A stretch of DNA of 64,000 bases from Oscillospiraceae bacterium (lineage in GTDB: Bacteria; Bacillota; Clostridia; Oscillospirales; CAG-382), in contig SVRD01000002.1 of NCBI GenBank assembly GCA_015064955.1, positions 86,819-150,818 on the forward strand. Direction: 5' to 3'. The notes beneath the pieces are model-generated. The model saw only the letters and a list, made by a program, of their open reading frames with translations. It was not told the DNA's origin and did no database searches. This document shows, piece by piece, positions 56,011-63,970 of the stretch. The first letter of the stretch is position 1. Every line of letters starts with the position of its first letter. Both the position numbers and the translations under genes were made by a program.

Positions 56011-56039
56011 TTGATTTTTGTGAATTTACGTGGTATAAT
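56011..56039 (+). promoter_or_regulatory. Promoter for rplS
   Basis: TTGATT (56011-56016), a 17-base spacer and TATAAT (56034-56039). Transcription from about 56047 gives a 62-base leader. Confidence 0.75.
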
Positions 56040-56046
56040 TGGTCGT

Positions 56047-56108
56047 TAAATTACGGGCGGTCCTCTGCGGCTCAGTACGAACGCCTATGAATAATGGAGG
56101 TAAAAGCT
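56047..56108 (+). promoter_or_regulatory. Probable L19 leader (autoregulatory 5' region)
   Basis: The leader contains GGCG (about 56057) pairing with CGCC (about 56082) around GTCCTCTGCGGCTCAGTACG, followed by ATGAATAATGGAGG. An L19 leader motif is known upstream of rplS in Bacillota; this fits by position and by the GC helix, but the fold was not computed. Confidence 0.45.
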
Positions 56109-56450
56109 TTGGATATTTTGAAAGCATTTACAAATGAGCAGCTCAAAACCGAGATCCCCGAATTCAATGTTGGTGATACCGTAAAGGTAGCCCAGAGAAT
56201 CGTCGAGGGAACAAGAGTCAGAACTCAGATCTTTGAAGGTACCGTTATCGCGAAGAAAAACGGCGGCATTTCCGAAACCTTCACTGTAAGAAGAGTTTCC
56301 TACGGTGTCGGCACCGAAAAGACCTTCCCCATCCACTCCCCGAACGTACAGTCTGTTGAAGTTGTTCGCCGCGGTAAAGTCCGCCGTGCAAAGCTTTACT
56401 ACTTGCGTGATAAGGTCGGCAAGAACGCTAAGGTCAAGGAAAAAATCTAA
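56109..56450 (+). CDS. rplS: 50S ribosomal protein L19
   Basis: 113 residues from TTG 56109 ([19 protein letters not shown]), chosen because GGAGG at 56096-56100 is exactly 8 bases upstream and because L19 proteins normally start at this point. An ATG at 56094 overlaps the GGAGG and is rejected. Conserved [34 protein letters not shown] and [38 protein letters not shown] are intact. First gene of a run through thrC. Confidence 0.97.
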   Translation: MDILKAFTNEQLKTEIPEFNVGDTVKVAQRIVEGTRVRTQIFEGTVIAKKNGGISETFTVRRVSYGVGTEKTFPIHSPNVQSVEVVRRGKVRRAKLYYLRDKVGKNAKVKEKI

Positions 56451-56461
56451 AACGGCTCTTT

Positions 56462-56496
56462 GGTGTCTGCGTTTCTTCGCAGACACCTTTTCTTTT
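56462..56496 (+). terminator. Terminator after rplS
   Basis: GGTGTCTGCG (56462-56471) and CGCAGACACC (56478-56487) form a perfect 10-bp stem, followed by TTTTCTTTT. It may be leaky, since the next genes have no obvious own promoter. Confidence 0.85.
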
Positions 56497-56549
56497 CAAA
56501 AACTCCCTATTATTCAAAAACTCACTACTATATATTAAGGAAGATCTCA

Positions 56550-57404
56550 ATGAACGAATTTGAATTCAAGGATCAAGAGGCAGAGGAAGCCGCAGAAGCA
56601 ACATCGAATATCGGCGCAGACGTATCGACCGAGCAGGAAGCAAACGAGCAGGAAGCAAACGAGCAGGAAGCAAACGAGCAGGAAGCAAACGAGCAGGAAG
56701 CAAACGAGCAGGAAGCAAACGAAACCGTTTATATGCCTGCCGATTCGGCAGAGCGCGCTTTTCAGGTTTCCGAGCTGACTATCGGTGCGGGAGCCGAGTG
56801 TGACTGCTGCGAGGCTGTTAAAGAGGCACCGAAAAAGTCCTTTATGGCATCGTTTTACGATTACGTCGAAACCTTTTGCTATGCGCTCTCGCTTATGATG
56901 CTGCTTTTCCTTTTCGTTTTCCGCTACGTTTCGGTCGACGGCGATTCGATGCGTGATACTCTGCATAACGATGATAAGCTTATAATTTCCAACCTTTTCT
57001 ATACCCCCGAAACAGGCGATATCGTCGTTATCAATCCCGAAAGCCACGGCGACAATCAGGAGCCGATAATCAAGCGTGTTATCGCAACCGAGGGTCAGAC
57101 GGTTTTGATCGACTATGAAAAGTGGGAGGTCTACGTCGACGGAGTAAAGCTCGACGAGCCTTATATCGAGTCGATGCGTGAGATCGAGCAACAGCGCTGG
57201 GGCGAAAACGTTGCGATGAACGGCACGACCGTCCCCAAATATAAAACCGAATTCACCGTCGGCAAGGGCAAGGTCTTTGTTATGGGCGATAACCGCAACA
57301 ATTCCAAGGACAGCCGCGCACGCGAGTACGGCGAAATGAACGTCAACCGAATCCTCGGCAGAGTTATTATCAGACTCGCCCCTGATTTCGGAACGGTAGA
57401 TTAA
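56550..57404 (+). CDS. lepB: Signal peptidase I with a repetitive acidic N-terminal extension
   Basis: 284 residues from the ATG at 56550 (AGGAAG 8 bases upstream). Removes signal peptides at the outer face of the membrane. The membrane helix is at about 108-128 (SLMMLLFLFVFRYVS), the catalytic serine is in SVDGDSMRDTL and the catalytic lysine in IIKRVIATEG; the GDNRNNSKDSR motif is present. The first 100 residues are a cytoplasmic extension, highly acidic, with six exact repeats of EQEAN (residues 28-57), and a DCCEA cysteine pair before the helix. The extension is unusual for SipS-type enzymes. Confidence 0.95.
   Translation: MNEFEFKDQEAEEAAEATSNIGADVSTEQEANEQEANEQEANEQEANEQEANEQEANETVYMPADSAERAFQVSELTIGAGAECDCCEAVKEAPKKSFMASFYDYVETFCYALSLMMLLFLFVFRYVSVDGDSMRDTLHNDDKLIISNLFYTPETGDIVVINPESHGDNQEPIIKRVIATEGQTVLIDYEKWEVYVDGVKLDEPYIESMREIEQQRWGENVAMNGTTVPKYKTEFTVGKGKVFVMGDNRNNSKDSRAREYGEMNVNRILGRVIIRLAPDFGTVD
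56631..56720 (+). repeat. 15-bp tandem repeat inside lepB, six perfect copies
   Basis: GAGCAGGAAGCAAAC repeated six times without a single change. The period is five codons, so gain or loss of a unit keeps the frame. Confidence 0.98.
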
Positions 57405-57419
57405 GGAACGGAGTAAAAA

Positions 57420-58265
57420 ATGGCTGAAATAGTCTGGTACCCCGGGCATATGGCAAAAGCGAAGCGCTTGATTAAAGAGGCGCTTCCGAATATAGATATG
57501 GTTATCGAGCTTCTCGATGCACGCGCCCCCATTTCGAGCGCGAACCCCGATTTCAAAAGCCTTTTCGGCAATAAGCCGAGGCTTACTTTGCTCACAAAAT
57601 GCACTCTTGCCGACCCGAATCAGACCAAAAGGTTTGAGAATCTTCTTAAATCGGAGGGCAGAGAGGTTATCGCTATCGACTGCAAGACCGGTCAGGGTGT
57701 GAAGAATATCCAAAACGCTATCCGCTCGCTTATGCGCGAAAAGCTCGAGCGCGATGCGGCACGCGGAATAAAGCGCCCGATACGTGCGATGGTCGCGGGG
57801 ATAACCAACGTCGGCAAATCGACACTTATCAATACCATCAGCGGAACAAAAAAGGCGGTCGCGCAGGACCGTCCCGGCGTTACCCGTCATAATTCGCGTA
57901 TTTCGATCCCGTCGCTCGGGCTCGAGCTTACCGATACCCCGGGTATACTCTGGCATAAATTCGATTCCGAGCTTGTCGGCATAAAGCTTGCCTGCCTCGG
58001 CTCGATAAGAGATGAAATTCTCGATACTCTGAATCTTTCCTGCCGCCTTATCGGACTTATAAGAGAGGATTATTCCGAATGTCTTGTCGGACGATTCGGT
58101 ATTGAGATCGAGGAAGAGGACAGCGATTACGATATTTTCCTGAAGATCGGCAGAAAGCGCGGTTTTCTGCGCTCGGGCGGGGTGGTCGACGAGGACCGCG
58201 CCGCAAGCGTTATTCTCGATGAATTCCGCGCGGGCAAGATCGGCAGAATAACTCTCGACAGGTGA
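57420..58265 (+). CDS. rbgA: Ribosome biogenesis GTPase RbgA/YlqF with a degenerate G4 motif
   Basis: 281 residues. Circularly permuted GTPase that assists 50S subunit assembly in Bacillota. The N-terminal WYPGHMAKAKRLI carries the conserved catalytic histidine; G1 is AGITNVGKSTLINT (near 128), G2 GVTRHN and G3 LTDTPGILWHKF. The G4 motif, which comes first because of permutation, should read NKxD but is LLTKCTLAD (residues 59-67), losing both the Asn and the Asp. The C-terminal domain is complete. It lies with lepB upstream and rnhB 5 bases downstream, as in Bacillus (rplS-ylqF-rnhB). Confidence 0.94.
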   Translation: MAEIVWYPGHMAKAKRLIKEALPNIDMVIELLDARAPISSANPDFKSLFGNKPRLTLLTKCTLADPNQTKRFENLLKSEGREVIAIDCKTGQGVKNIQNAIRSLMREKLERDAARGIKRPIRAMVAGITNVGKSTLINTISGTKKAVAQDRPGVTRHNSRISIPSLGLELTDTPGILWHKFDSELVGIKLACLGSIRDEILDTLNLSCRLIGLIREDYSECLVGRFGIEIEEEDSDYDIFLKIGRKRGFLRSGGVVDEDRAASVILDEFRAGKIGRITLDR

Positions 58266-58269
58266 AGCT

Positions 58270-58881
58270 ATGTCGATTGATTGGCAATACGAAATTTCAT
58301 TCCGGGTAAACGGCGAAACCGTTGTTTGCGGCTGTGATGAGGCGGGCAGAGGTCCTCTTGCGGGGCCGGTCGTTGCCGCCGCGGTCATATTGCCCGACGG
58401 GTTGGTTATCGAAGGACTCGACGACTCGAAAAAGCTTTCCGAAAAGAAGCGCGAGCTTCTTTACGACAAGATACGCGAAAGCTGTATCGACTGCGCCGTC
58501 GCCCACGCGAGTGTTTACGAAATCGAAAAATATAATATTCTCAATGCATCTATGCTTGCGATGAACCGCGCGGTGAATAAACTGCATGTCCGCCCCGAGC
58601 TTGTGCTCGCCGACGGCAACGTCGTGCGCGGATTCAACGTTCGCGCAGTTCCGGTTATAAAGGGCGATGCGCTTTGTAATTCGATCGCGGCGGCATCGGT
58701 GCTTGCCAAGGTCGCAAGGGACAGACATATGGATAAGCTCGAGGAGCTTTATTCGGGCTATGGGCTGGGAAAGCATAAGGGCTACGGCACAAAGGCTCAC
58801 CGCCAAGCACTGCTCGAGCTCGGCGCAAGTCCGCTCCATCGAATGAGCTTTCTGACAAAAATACTTGGTGACGGCAAATGA
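58270..58881 (+). CDS. rnhB: Ribonuclease HII
   Basis: 203 residues. Cuts RNA in RNA-DNA hybrids and removes misincorporated ribonucleotides. The catalytic acidic residues are in GCDEAGRGPLAGPV (residues 18-31), LVLADGN and AKVARDRHM. The C-terminal GYGTKAHRQALLELG helix is intact. AGGTGAAG precedes the ATG. Sits between rbgA and yraN, overlapping yraN by four bases. Confidence 0.98.
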   Translation: MSIDWQYEISFRVNGETVVCGCDEAGRGPLAGPVVAAAVILPDGLVIEGLDDSKKLSEKKRELLYDKIRESCIDCAVAHASVYEIEKYNILNASMLAMNRAVNKLHVRPELVLADGNVVRGFNVRAVPVIKGDALCNSIAAASVLAKVARDRHMDKLEELYSGYGLGKHKGYGTKAHRQALLELGASPLHRMSFLTKILGDGK

Positions 58882-59294
58882 GAACCGCAAAGCAGATCGG
58901 ACAATGCGGCGAAATGCTCGCCGTGAAATATTTGGAAAAGCAGGGTTACAGGATACTCTCGCAGAATTACAGAGCCAACGGCGGCGAGATAGATATTATC
59001 GGATTCCGATTCGGCGTTCTTGTCTTTTTCGAGGTAAAAACCCGCTCGAACGATAAATTTGGAAGTCCTGCCGAAGCCGTCACACCCCAAAAGATCAAAA
59101 ATATCCACAACGCGATATATGACTTTTATGCGACGTACCGCCGCGGAAACTGCATACCCATTATTAACCGCTTCGGTACAGAGCGCAGAAAGATAATCAA
59201 GAAAACAAGAATCGACGTTATCGAGGTCTATCTCTCGGATAACGAAAAAGATACGCGAATAAATCATATCAAGGACTGGGAAAACACGCTATGA
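58878..59294 (+). CDS. yraN: YraN/UPF0102 family putative endonuclease
   Basis: 138 residues. PD-(D/E)xK-like fold: GQCGEMLAVKYLEKQGYRILSQNYR, the catalytic GGEIDIIG and FFEVKTRSN with SPAEAVTPQKIKNI. The usual length is about 115-120; here about 25 extra residues sit in the C-terminal half (NCIPIINRFGTERRK). Biochemical function unclear. Overlaps rnhB and thrC by four bases each, typical of coupled translation. Confidence 0.93.
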   Translation: MRTAKQIGQCGEMLAVKYLEKQGYRILSQNYRANGGEIDIIGFRFGVLVFFEVKTRSNDKFGSPAEAVTPQKIKNIHNAIYDFYATYRRGNCIPIINRFGTERRKIIKKTRIDVIEVYLSDNEKDTRINHIKDWENTL

Positions 59295-60748
59295 ATTATA
59301 TCAGCACCCGTACCCCCGAAAGCGAAAAATATTCGGCATCCTACGTAATCAAAACAGGCCTTGCCCACGACGGCGGACTCTTTGTTCCCGAATCAATTCC
59401 CTCGCTTAGCGAATCGGATATCAAAAAGCTCGCGGAGATGGACTATATCTCCCGCGCGCAATATATTCTTTCGCTGTTTTTGACCGATTACAGCGAGCCC
59501 GAGCTTCTGGAGGCCGCAAAGGCGGCATACAGCGCCGAAAAATTCGGCGGCCCCGCCGCGCCTATTGCAAAGGTCGGCGGCGATTACTTCCTCGAGCTTT
59601 GGCACGGACCGACAAGTGCTTTCAAGGATATGGCTTTGCAGATAATGCCGAGATTGCTCTCGCTCTCGCTCGGCAAGACCGGCGAAACCAAGGACGCATA
59701 TATCCTCGTTGCGACAAGCGGCGATACCGGCAAGGCGGCACTCGAGGGATATTGCGACGTGGACCGAGTGCGTATTCAGGTGTTTTATCCCGTAAACGGC
59801 GTTTCGAATATCCAGAAAAAGCAGATGGCGTCGCAAAAGGGAAATAACGTCAACGTCGTTGCGATAAAAGGCAACTTTGACGACGCGCAGAGCGGTGTAA
59901 AGGCGATTTTTGCCGACGAAAGCGCGAAAAAGCAGCTTGAAGAAAACGGCCTTTTCTTCTCGAGCGCAAACTCGATCAACTGGGGCAGACTCGCTCCTCA
60001 GATAGTTTACTATGTTTCGGCATATTGCGACCTTTTGAAAGAGGGCGAGCTCAGCTGCGGCGAGCTTTTGGACGTTACCGTTCCTACCGGCAACTTCGGT
60101 AATATTCTCGCGGCGTATATCGCAAAGCGTATGGGCCTTCCTCTCGGAAAGCTCGTTTGCGCATCGAACAAAAACGATATACTTACCGATTTCATAAACG
60201 ACGGTGTTTACGACAAGCGCCGTGAATTCTTCACAACCGTTTCTCCCTCGATGGATATTCTCATTTCGAGCAACCTCGAGCGCCTTCTCTGGTTTGCCGT
60301 CGGCGCGGAAAAAACTCGTGAATGTATGGAAAAGCTGAACAAAGACGGCGTTTACTCGCTCGATGACGAGGCTATGGCGCGCATCCGCGAGGATTTCGCG
60401 GGCTATTCCTGCTCCGAGGAGGAGACAAAGCAAACGATCAAAAATCTTTTTGCCGAATGCGGCTATCTCTGCGATACCCATACCGCAGTTGCGGCGTTTG
60501 CGGCAAACAAATATAAAAAGGAATCGAAAAACAAGATGCTCGTCGTTTCGACCGCATCGCCCTATAAATTCGCGCCCGCAGTGCTTTCCGCACTCGGCGA
60601 GGAGGTTCCCGCCGACGATTTCGATGCACTCGATAAGCTTTTTGAAGTTACCAAGTGCGCGATTCCGAAAAATCTTGCAAGCCTGCGCGAAGCAGAGGTT
60701 CGATTTACAAAAACGATCGAGCCCAAGGATATGCGCAATTCGCTTTAA
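59291..60748 (+). CDS. thrC: Threonine synthase
   Basis: 485 residues. PLP enzyme making threonine from O-phosphohomoserine, downstream of the homoserine dehydrogenase at 40.7 kb. The long bacterial class I form: N-terminal STRTPESEKYSASYVIKTGLAHDGGLFVPES, PLP-lysine in LWHGPTSAFKDMALQ (about 98-112), glycine-rich phosphate-binding VATSGDTGKAALEG, VPTGNFGNILAAY, and a C-terminal CDTHTAVAAF stretch. Full length. Last gene of the rplS run. A terminator on the other strand follows. Confidence 0.97.
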   Translation: MNYISTRTPESEKYSASYVIKTGLAHDGGLFVPESIPSLSESDIKKLAEMDYISRAQYILSLFLTDYSEPELLEAAKAAYSAEKFGGPAAPIAKVGGDYFLELWHGPTSAFKDMALQIMPRLLSLSLGKTGETKDAYILVATSGDTGKAALEGYCDVDRVRIQVFYPVNGVSNIQKKQMASQKGNNVNVVAIKGNFDDAQSGVKAIFADESAKKQLEENGLFFSSANSINWGRLAPQIVYYVSAYCDLLKEGELSCGELLDVTVPTGNFGNILAAYIAKRMGLPLGKLVCASNKNDILTDFINDGVYDKRREFFTTVSPSMDILISSNLERLLWFAVGAEKTRECMEKLNKDGVYSLDDEAMARIREDFAGYSCSEEETKQTIKNLFAECGYLCDTHTAVAAFAANKYKKESKNKMLVVSTASPYKFAPAVLSALGEEVPADDFDALDKLFEVTKCAIPKNLASLREAEVRFTKTIEPKDMRNSL

Positions 60749-60749
60749 A

Positions 60750-60777
60750 TAAAAAAGAGCCCTGCGAAAGAGGGCTC
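60750..60777 (-). terminator. Terminator for the DUF1540 gene
   Basis: On the minus strand GAGCCCT and AGGGCTC pair around seven bases, followed by a T run (complement of AAAAAA at 60751-60756). Just inside the end of thrC's spacer; may also act on thrC weakly. Confidence 0.75.
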
Positions 60778-60784
60778 GGGGAAG

Positions 60785-60970
60785 TCAACCGAAGTTTTTC
60801 GGCTTGAAGGTGGCGCAAACGGTTTGCGAGCTGTTCTGTGCGGTCGAAGGACCGACTGTTATCTGCGGTGCGGTGCAGAAGTGTACTCCGTCGTGGTAAG
60901 AGCAGTGCTGAACGCTGCAGCTGATTCCGTGAATGTGCTTCGGCGTCTGATTGAATGAGATGTCGTTCAT
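60785..60970 (-). CDS. DUF1540 small cysteine-containing protein
   Basis: 61 residues. Carries the DUF1540 pattern: CSVQHCSYHDGVHFCTAPQITVG-like first half and SSQTVCATF near the end, with four cysteines that could bind one metal ion. Such proteins occur in Clostridia and some are spore-associated; function unknown. AAAGGAAACG precedes the ATG. Monocistronic, with the terminator at 60750. Confidence 0.85.
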   Translation of the reverse strand: MNDISFNQTPKHIHGISCSVQHCSYHDGVHFCTAPQITVGPSTAQNSSQTVCATFKPKNFG

Positions 60971-61042
60971 AATCGTTTCCTTTCAAAAAATATCTGCTGT
61001 TATTATTCGCAAAAAAGCAAAAAATATTATAAAGGAGCAGAA

Positions 61043-61747
61043 ATGTCGGTTTTTACGATTGCCGATCTGCATCTTTCGCATACAACGAATAAGCCGATGG
61101 ATATTTTCGGGCCCAAATGGGAAAACCACACCGAGCGTCTGCGCGAGAATTGGCAGTCGCTTGTAAAGCCCGAGGATACAGTGATAATAGCGGGCGATAT
61201 TTCGTGGGGAATGCGAAGCGGCGAAGCCTGTGCCGATCTGGAATATATAGAAAAGCTCAACGGAAAAAAGATAATCGCCAAGGGCAACCACGATTATTGG
61301 TGGCAGACGATGAAGAAAATGTATGAAATGCGCGACGAGCTCGGCGCGTACAGTATTGATTTTCTTTTCAACAATGCCTATATTGCCGAAAATTTTATAA
61401 TTTGCGGTACTCGCGGCTGGTTTCCCGAATCGAACTACGGCCCCGACGACGAAAAGATCGTCAACCGCGAAGCCGAACGACTGCGCACCTCGATTCTCGA
61501 GGGCTTGAAGCTGAAGGAGCTTTATCCCGAAAAGGAAATGCTTGTTTTTCTTCACTATCCGCCCGCATATGCAAACGTAAGGTGCGAGCGTATTTGTGAG
61601 GTCATACATCAATACGGCATCAAGCGTGTTTTTTACGGTCACCTGCACGGCGCGCAAAAATCAAGACTTATCTATCAGATCGCGGGGGCGACGACAACTC
61701 TTGTCGCTGCCGATTGGCTCGGATTCACTCCGCTTGAAATCAAATAA
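61043..61747 (+). CDS. Calcineurin-like metallophosphoesterase
   Basis: 234 residues. Metal ligands: DLHLSH (residues 8-13), AGDISWG, GNHDYWW and the late FYGHLHGAQ. The YmdB/YPL-like set with an RGWFPESNYGP insertion is widespread in Clostridia, without a known substrate. AAGGAG precedes the ATG. Convergent with upp, and the stop codons of both genes lie inside one hairpin (61742-61797). Confidence 0.92.
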   Translation: MSVFTIADLHLSHTTNKPMDIFGPKWENHTERLRENWQSLVKPEDTVIIAGDISWGMRSGEACADLEYIEKLNGKKIIAKGNHDYWWQTMKKMYEMRDELGAYSIDFLFNNAYIAENFIICGTRGWFPESNYGPDDEKIVNREAERLRTSILEGLKLKELYPEKEMLVFLHYPPAYANVRCERICEVIHQYGIKRVFYGHLHGAQKSRLIYQIAGATTTLVAADWLGFTPLEIK

Positions 61748-61797
61748 TAATAGCAAAGGCGCACTCCGAAAGGAGTGCGCCTTTGCTATTATTATTT
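61742..61797. terminator. 26-bp perfect hairpin spanning two convergent stop codons
   Basis: AAATAATAGCAAAGGCGCAC (61742 on) with CTCC to 61767, loop GAAA (61768-61771), and the exact complement from 61772 to 61797, read TTTTG next. It is the shared terminator of the metallophosphoesterase (+) and upp (-). The phosphoesterase stop (61745-61747) and the upp stop (61792-61794) are in its two arms. Confidence 0.95.
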
Positions 61798-62433
61798 TGT
61801 ACCGAAGAGTCTGTCGCCCGCATCTCCCAAGCCGGGGAGAATATAGCCGTTTTCGTTAAGACATCTGTCGAGAGTGGAAACGTAAATATTTACGTCGGGG
61901 TGCGCCTCCGCAACCTTGGAAACACCCTCGGGTGCGCCGATTATCGCCATAAACTTTATATGCTTACAGCCGTAGCTTTTGAGAAGCTTGATAGCGTCGC
62001 AGGCACTGCCGCCGGTCGCGAGCATAGGGTCGACAAGCAAAACCAGCTTTTCCTCGATACCCTTGGGAAGCTTGCAGTAGTATTCGCAGGGCTCGAGAGT
62101 TTCTTCGTCGCGGTACATACCGATATGTCCGACACGGGCAGAGGGGAAGAGCACGTGAATACCGTTTACCATACCCAAGCCCGCACGGAGAATGGGCACG
62201 ATAACGATTGAATTGTCGGAAACGACCTGCTGCTTGCAGGTTTCCAGAGGCGTTTTAACCTCGATTTCGGTTGTGGGAACGCCATTCTTAAGACATTCAT
62301 AAGTCATAAGGGTGGTGATCTCCTCCACAAGCTCGCGGAATTCCTTCATACTTGTTTTTTCATCACGAAGGATCGCGATCTTGTGTCTTATAAGAGTGTG
62401 GTCAAAAATGACTACGTTATCGTAATTTTTCAT
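61792..62433 (-). CDS. upp: Uracil phosphoribosyltransferase
   Basis: 213 residues. Converts uracil and PRPP to UMP. PRPP-binding motif VLLVDPMLATGGSACDAIKLL (about 130-150), N-terminal DHTLIRHKIAILRD, and the uracil-binding tail GDAGDRLFGTK are complete. GGAGAGATT precedes the ATG. Second gene of an operon with the uracil permease, 16 bases downstream of it: uptake plus salvage. Confidence 0.98.
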   Translation of the reverse strand: MKNYDNVVIFDHTLIRHKIAILRDEKTSMKEFRELVEEITTLMTYECLKNGVPTTEIEVKTPLETCKQQVVSDNSIVIVPILRAGLGMVNGIHVLFPSARVGHIGMYRDEETLEPCEYYCKLPKGIEEKLVLLVDPMLATGGSACDAIKLLKSYGCKHIKFMAIIGAPEGVSKVAEAHPDVNIYVSTLDRCLNENGYILPGLGDAGDRLFGTK

Positions 62434-62449
62434 TTTAATCTCTCCGAGC

Positions 62450-63838
62450 TTAATCTTTTTTGCCTTTGTTGAGGATTATGTTGGTGATGATACCGAGTAT
62501 AAGTGCACAAGCGATGGTGGTGATGGTGATGTCGCCAAAGGTGAGGCTCAATCCGCCGATACCGGGAATAAGAATAGCCGAAACAACAAAGAGGTTTCTG
62601 TTGTCGTTGAGGTCTACCTTCTGGATCATCTTCAAGCCGGATACTGCGATAAATCCGTAAAGTGCAACACAAACACCGCCCATTACACAGTTGGGAATGG
62701 AAGCGAGGAAGGTTACAAACGGGCCGAAGAAGGAGATGACCATACACATGATCGCGGTGGTGGAGATAGTAATTACCGATGCGTTACGGGTGATAGCAAC
62801 ACAGCCGACCGATTCGCCGTAGGTGGTGTTGGGACAGCCGCCGAAGAATGCGCCTGCGATAGAGCCGACACCGTCGCCGAGAAGAGTGCGGTGGAGACCG
62901 GGCTCTTCAAGAAGATCTCTGTCGATGATCGAGGAGAGGTTTTTGTGGTCTGCGATATGCTCTGCGAATACAACGAACGCAACGGGAACGTATGCAACCG
63001 CGATTGTTGCGATGAACGAGCCGTCGATATCGCCGAATCCCTTGAATGCTTCAATAAAGGTGAAATCGGGAACCGCAAAGATCTCCATACCCTTGAATGC
63101 CTCGAAGTTGATGACCTGAAGTGCAATATTGTCGGTTGCGATACCGATCACGGTGAAGATCGAAGCGGCAATATAGCCGACAACGATACCGAGAATAAAG
63201 GGGATAAGCTTTGCCATCTTCTTGCCGTAGACAGAGAAAGCAAAGATCGCAAACAAGGTAACAAGACCGCAGATAAGAGCAACGTAGGGGCTGCAGCCCG
63301 AAACAAAAGCGGTCTTTTCAACGATAGCGTTGTTTTCAATAACCTGCTCGACCTTTTCAACCATAACCTTGCCGACGGTAAGATCGTTGACTGCGTTGAC
63401 TGCGAGCGAAAGACCGATCAATGCAACGGTCGGGCCGATAACAACGGTGGGCATAAGCTTGTTGATCCAAGCAACGCCTACAAACTTAACTACGAGCGCG
63501 ATAACAACGTAAACAAGACCTGCAAGAGCTGCACCGATAACAAGACCTGCATAGCCTGCGGAAGCCGAAGCGGCGCCTGCGAATGCAGCAGCCATCGAGC
63601 CGATGAAAGCGAATGACGAGCCGAGGAATACGGGGCTCTTGAACTTGGTGAAGAGCTGATAAACGAGCGTGCCGACGCCTGCACCGAAAAGTGCGGCGGA
63701 CTGGCTCATACCGTTACCGACGATTGCGGGAACAAGAATAGTAGCCGCGAGGATCGCGAGTACCTGCTGGAACGCAAAGATCAGCATCTGGCCAAACTTG
63801 GGTTTGTCGTGAATGTCGAAAATAAGCTTCTTTTCCAT
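62450..63838 (-). CDS. uraA: Uracil permease (NCS2 family)
   Basis: 462 residues from the ATG at 63838 (GGAGG 4 bases upstream); an ATG at 63886 is rejected. Proton-coupled uracil importer with 14 helices. QVLAILAATILVPAIVG, MIFAFQQ, VAFVVFAEHIADHKNLSSI (the uracil- and proton-site glutamate, near 288) and FFGGCPNTTYGESVGCVAITRNASV (near 340) are diagnostic. Extracytoplasmic loop around 160-175 has extra residues. No PyrR attenuator with terminator is obvious in the 160 bases upstream. Confidence 0.95.
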   Translation of the reverse strand: MEKKLIFDIHDKPKFGQMLIFAFQQVLAILAATILVPAIVGNGMSQSAALFGAGVGTLVYQLFTKFKSPVFLGSSFAFIGSMAAAFAGAASASAGYAGLVIGAALAGLVYVVIALVVKFVGVAWINKLMPTVVIGPTVALIGLSLAVNAVNDLTVGKVMVEKVEQVIENNAIVEKTAFVSGCSPYVALICGLVTLFAIFAFSVYGKKMAKLIPFILGIVVGYIAASIFTVIGIATDNIALQVINFEAFKGMEIFAVPDFTFIEAFKGFGDIDGSFIATIAVAYVPVAFVVFAEHIADHKNLSSIIDRDLLEEPGLHRTLLGDGVGSIAGAFFGGCPNTTYGESVGCVAITRNASVITISTTAIMCMVISFFGPFVTFLASIPNCVMGGVCVALYGFIAVSGLKMIQKVDLNDNRNLFVVSAILIPGIGGLSLTFGDITITTIACALILGIITNIILNKGKKD

Positions 63839-63880
63839 ACTGCCTCCGAATGTGATTTTAATAAAACATAAAAATGAGTA

Positions 63881-63923
63881 TTCCATATTGGTACTTCACA
63901 ACTTTCCAATTTGGTAGTATAAT
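63881..63923 (+). promoter_or_regulatory. Promoter with paired operator-like sites before a window-edge gene
   Basis: TTCACA (63895-63900), a 17-base spacer and TATAAT (63918-63923). TTCCATATTGGTA at 63881 and TTCCAATTTGGTA at 63904 are near-identical, each with the palindromic core CCANNNTGG, spaced 23 bases. One lies upstream of the -35, the other between -35 and -10. Confidence 0.7.
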
Positions 63924-63970
63924 GTTTATAAGGATGTATGCAGCATTATATAATTATTTTGGAGGTTAGT

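Noticed and set aside
56547..58388. A 613-residue minus-strand frame opposite lepB and rbgA
   Set aside because: The repeat CFLLV is simply the lepB repeat read backwards; no credible start or family.
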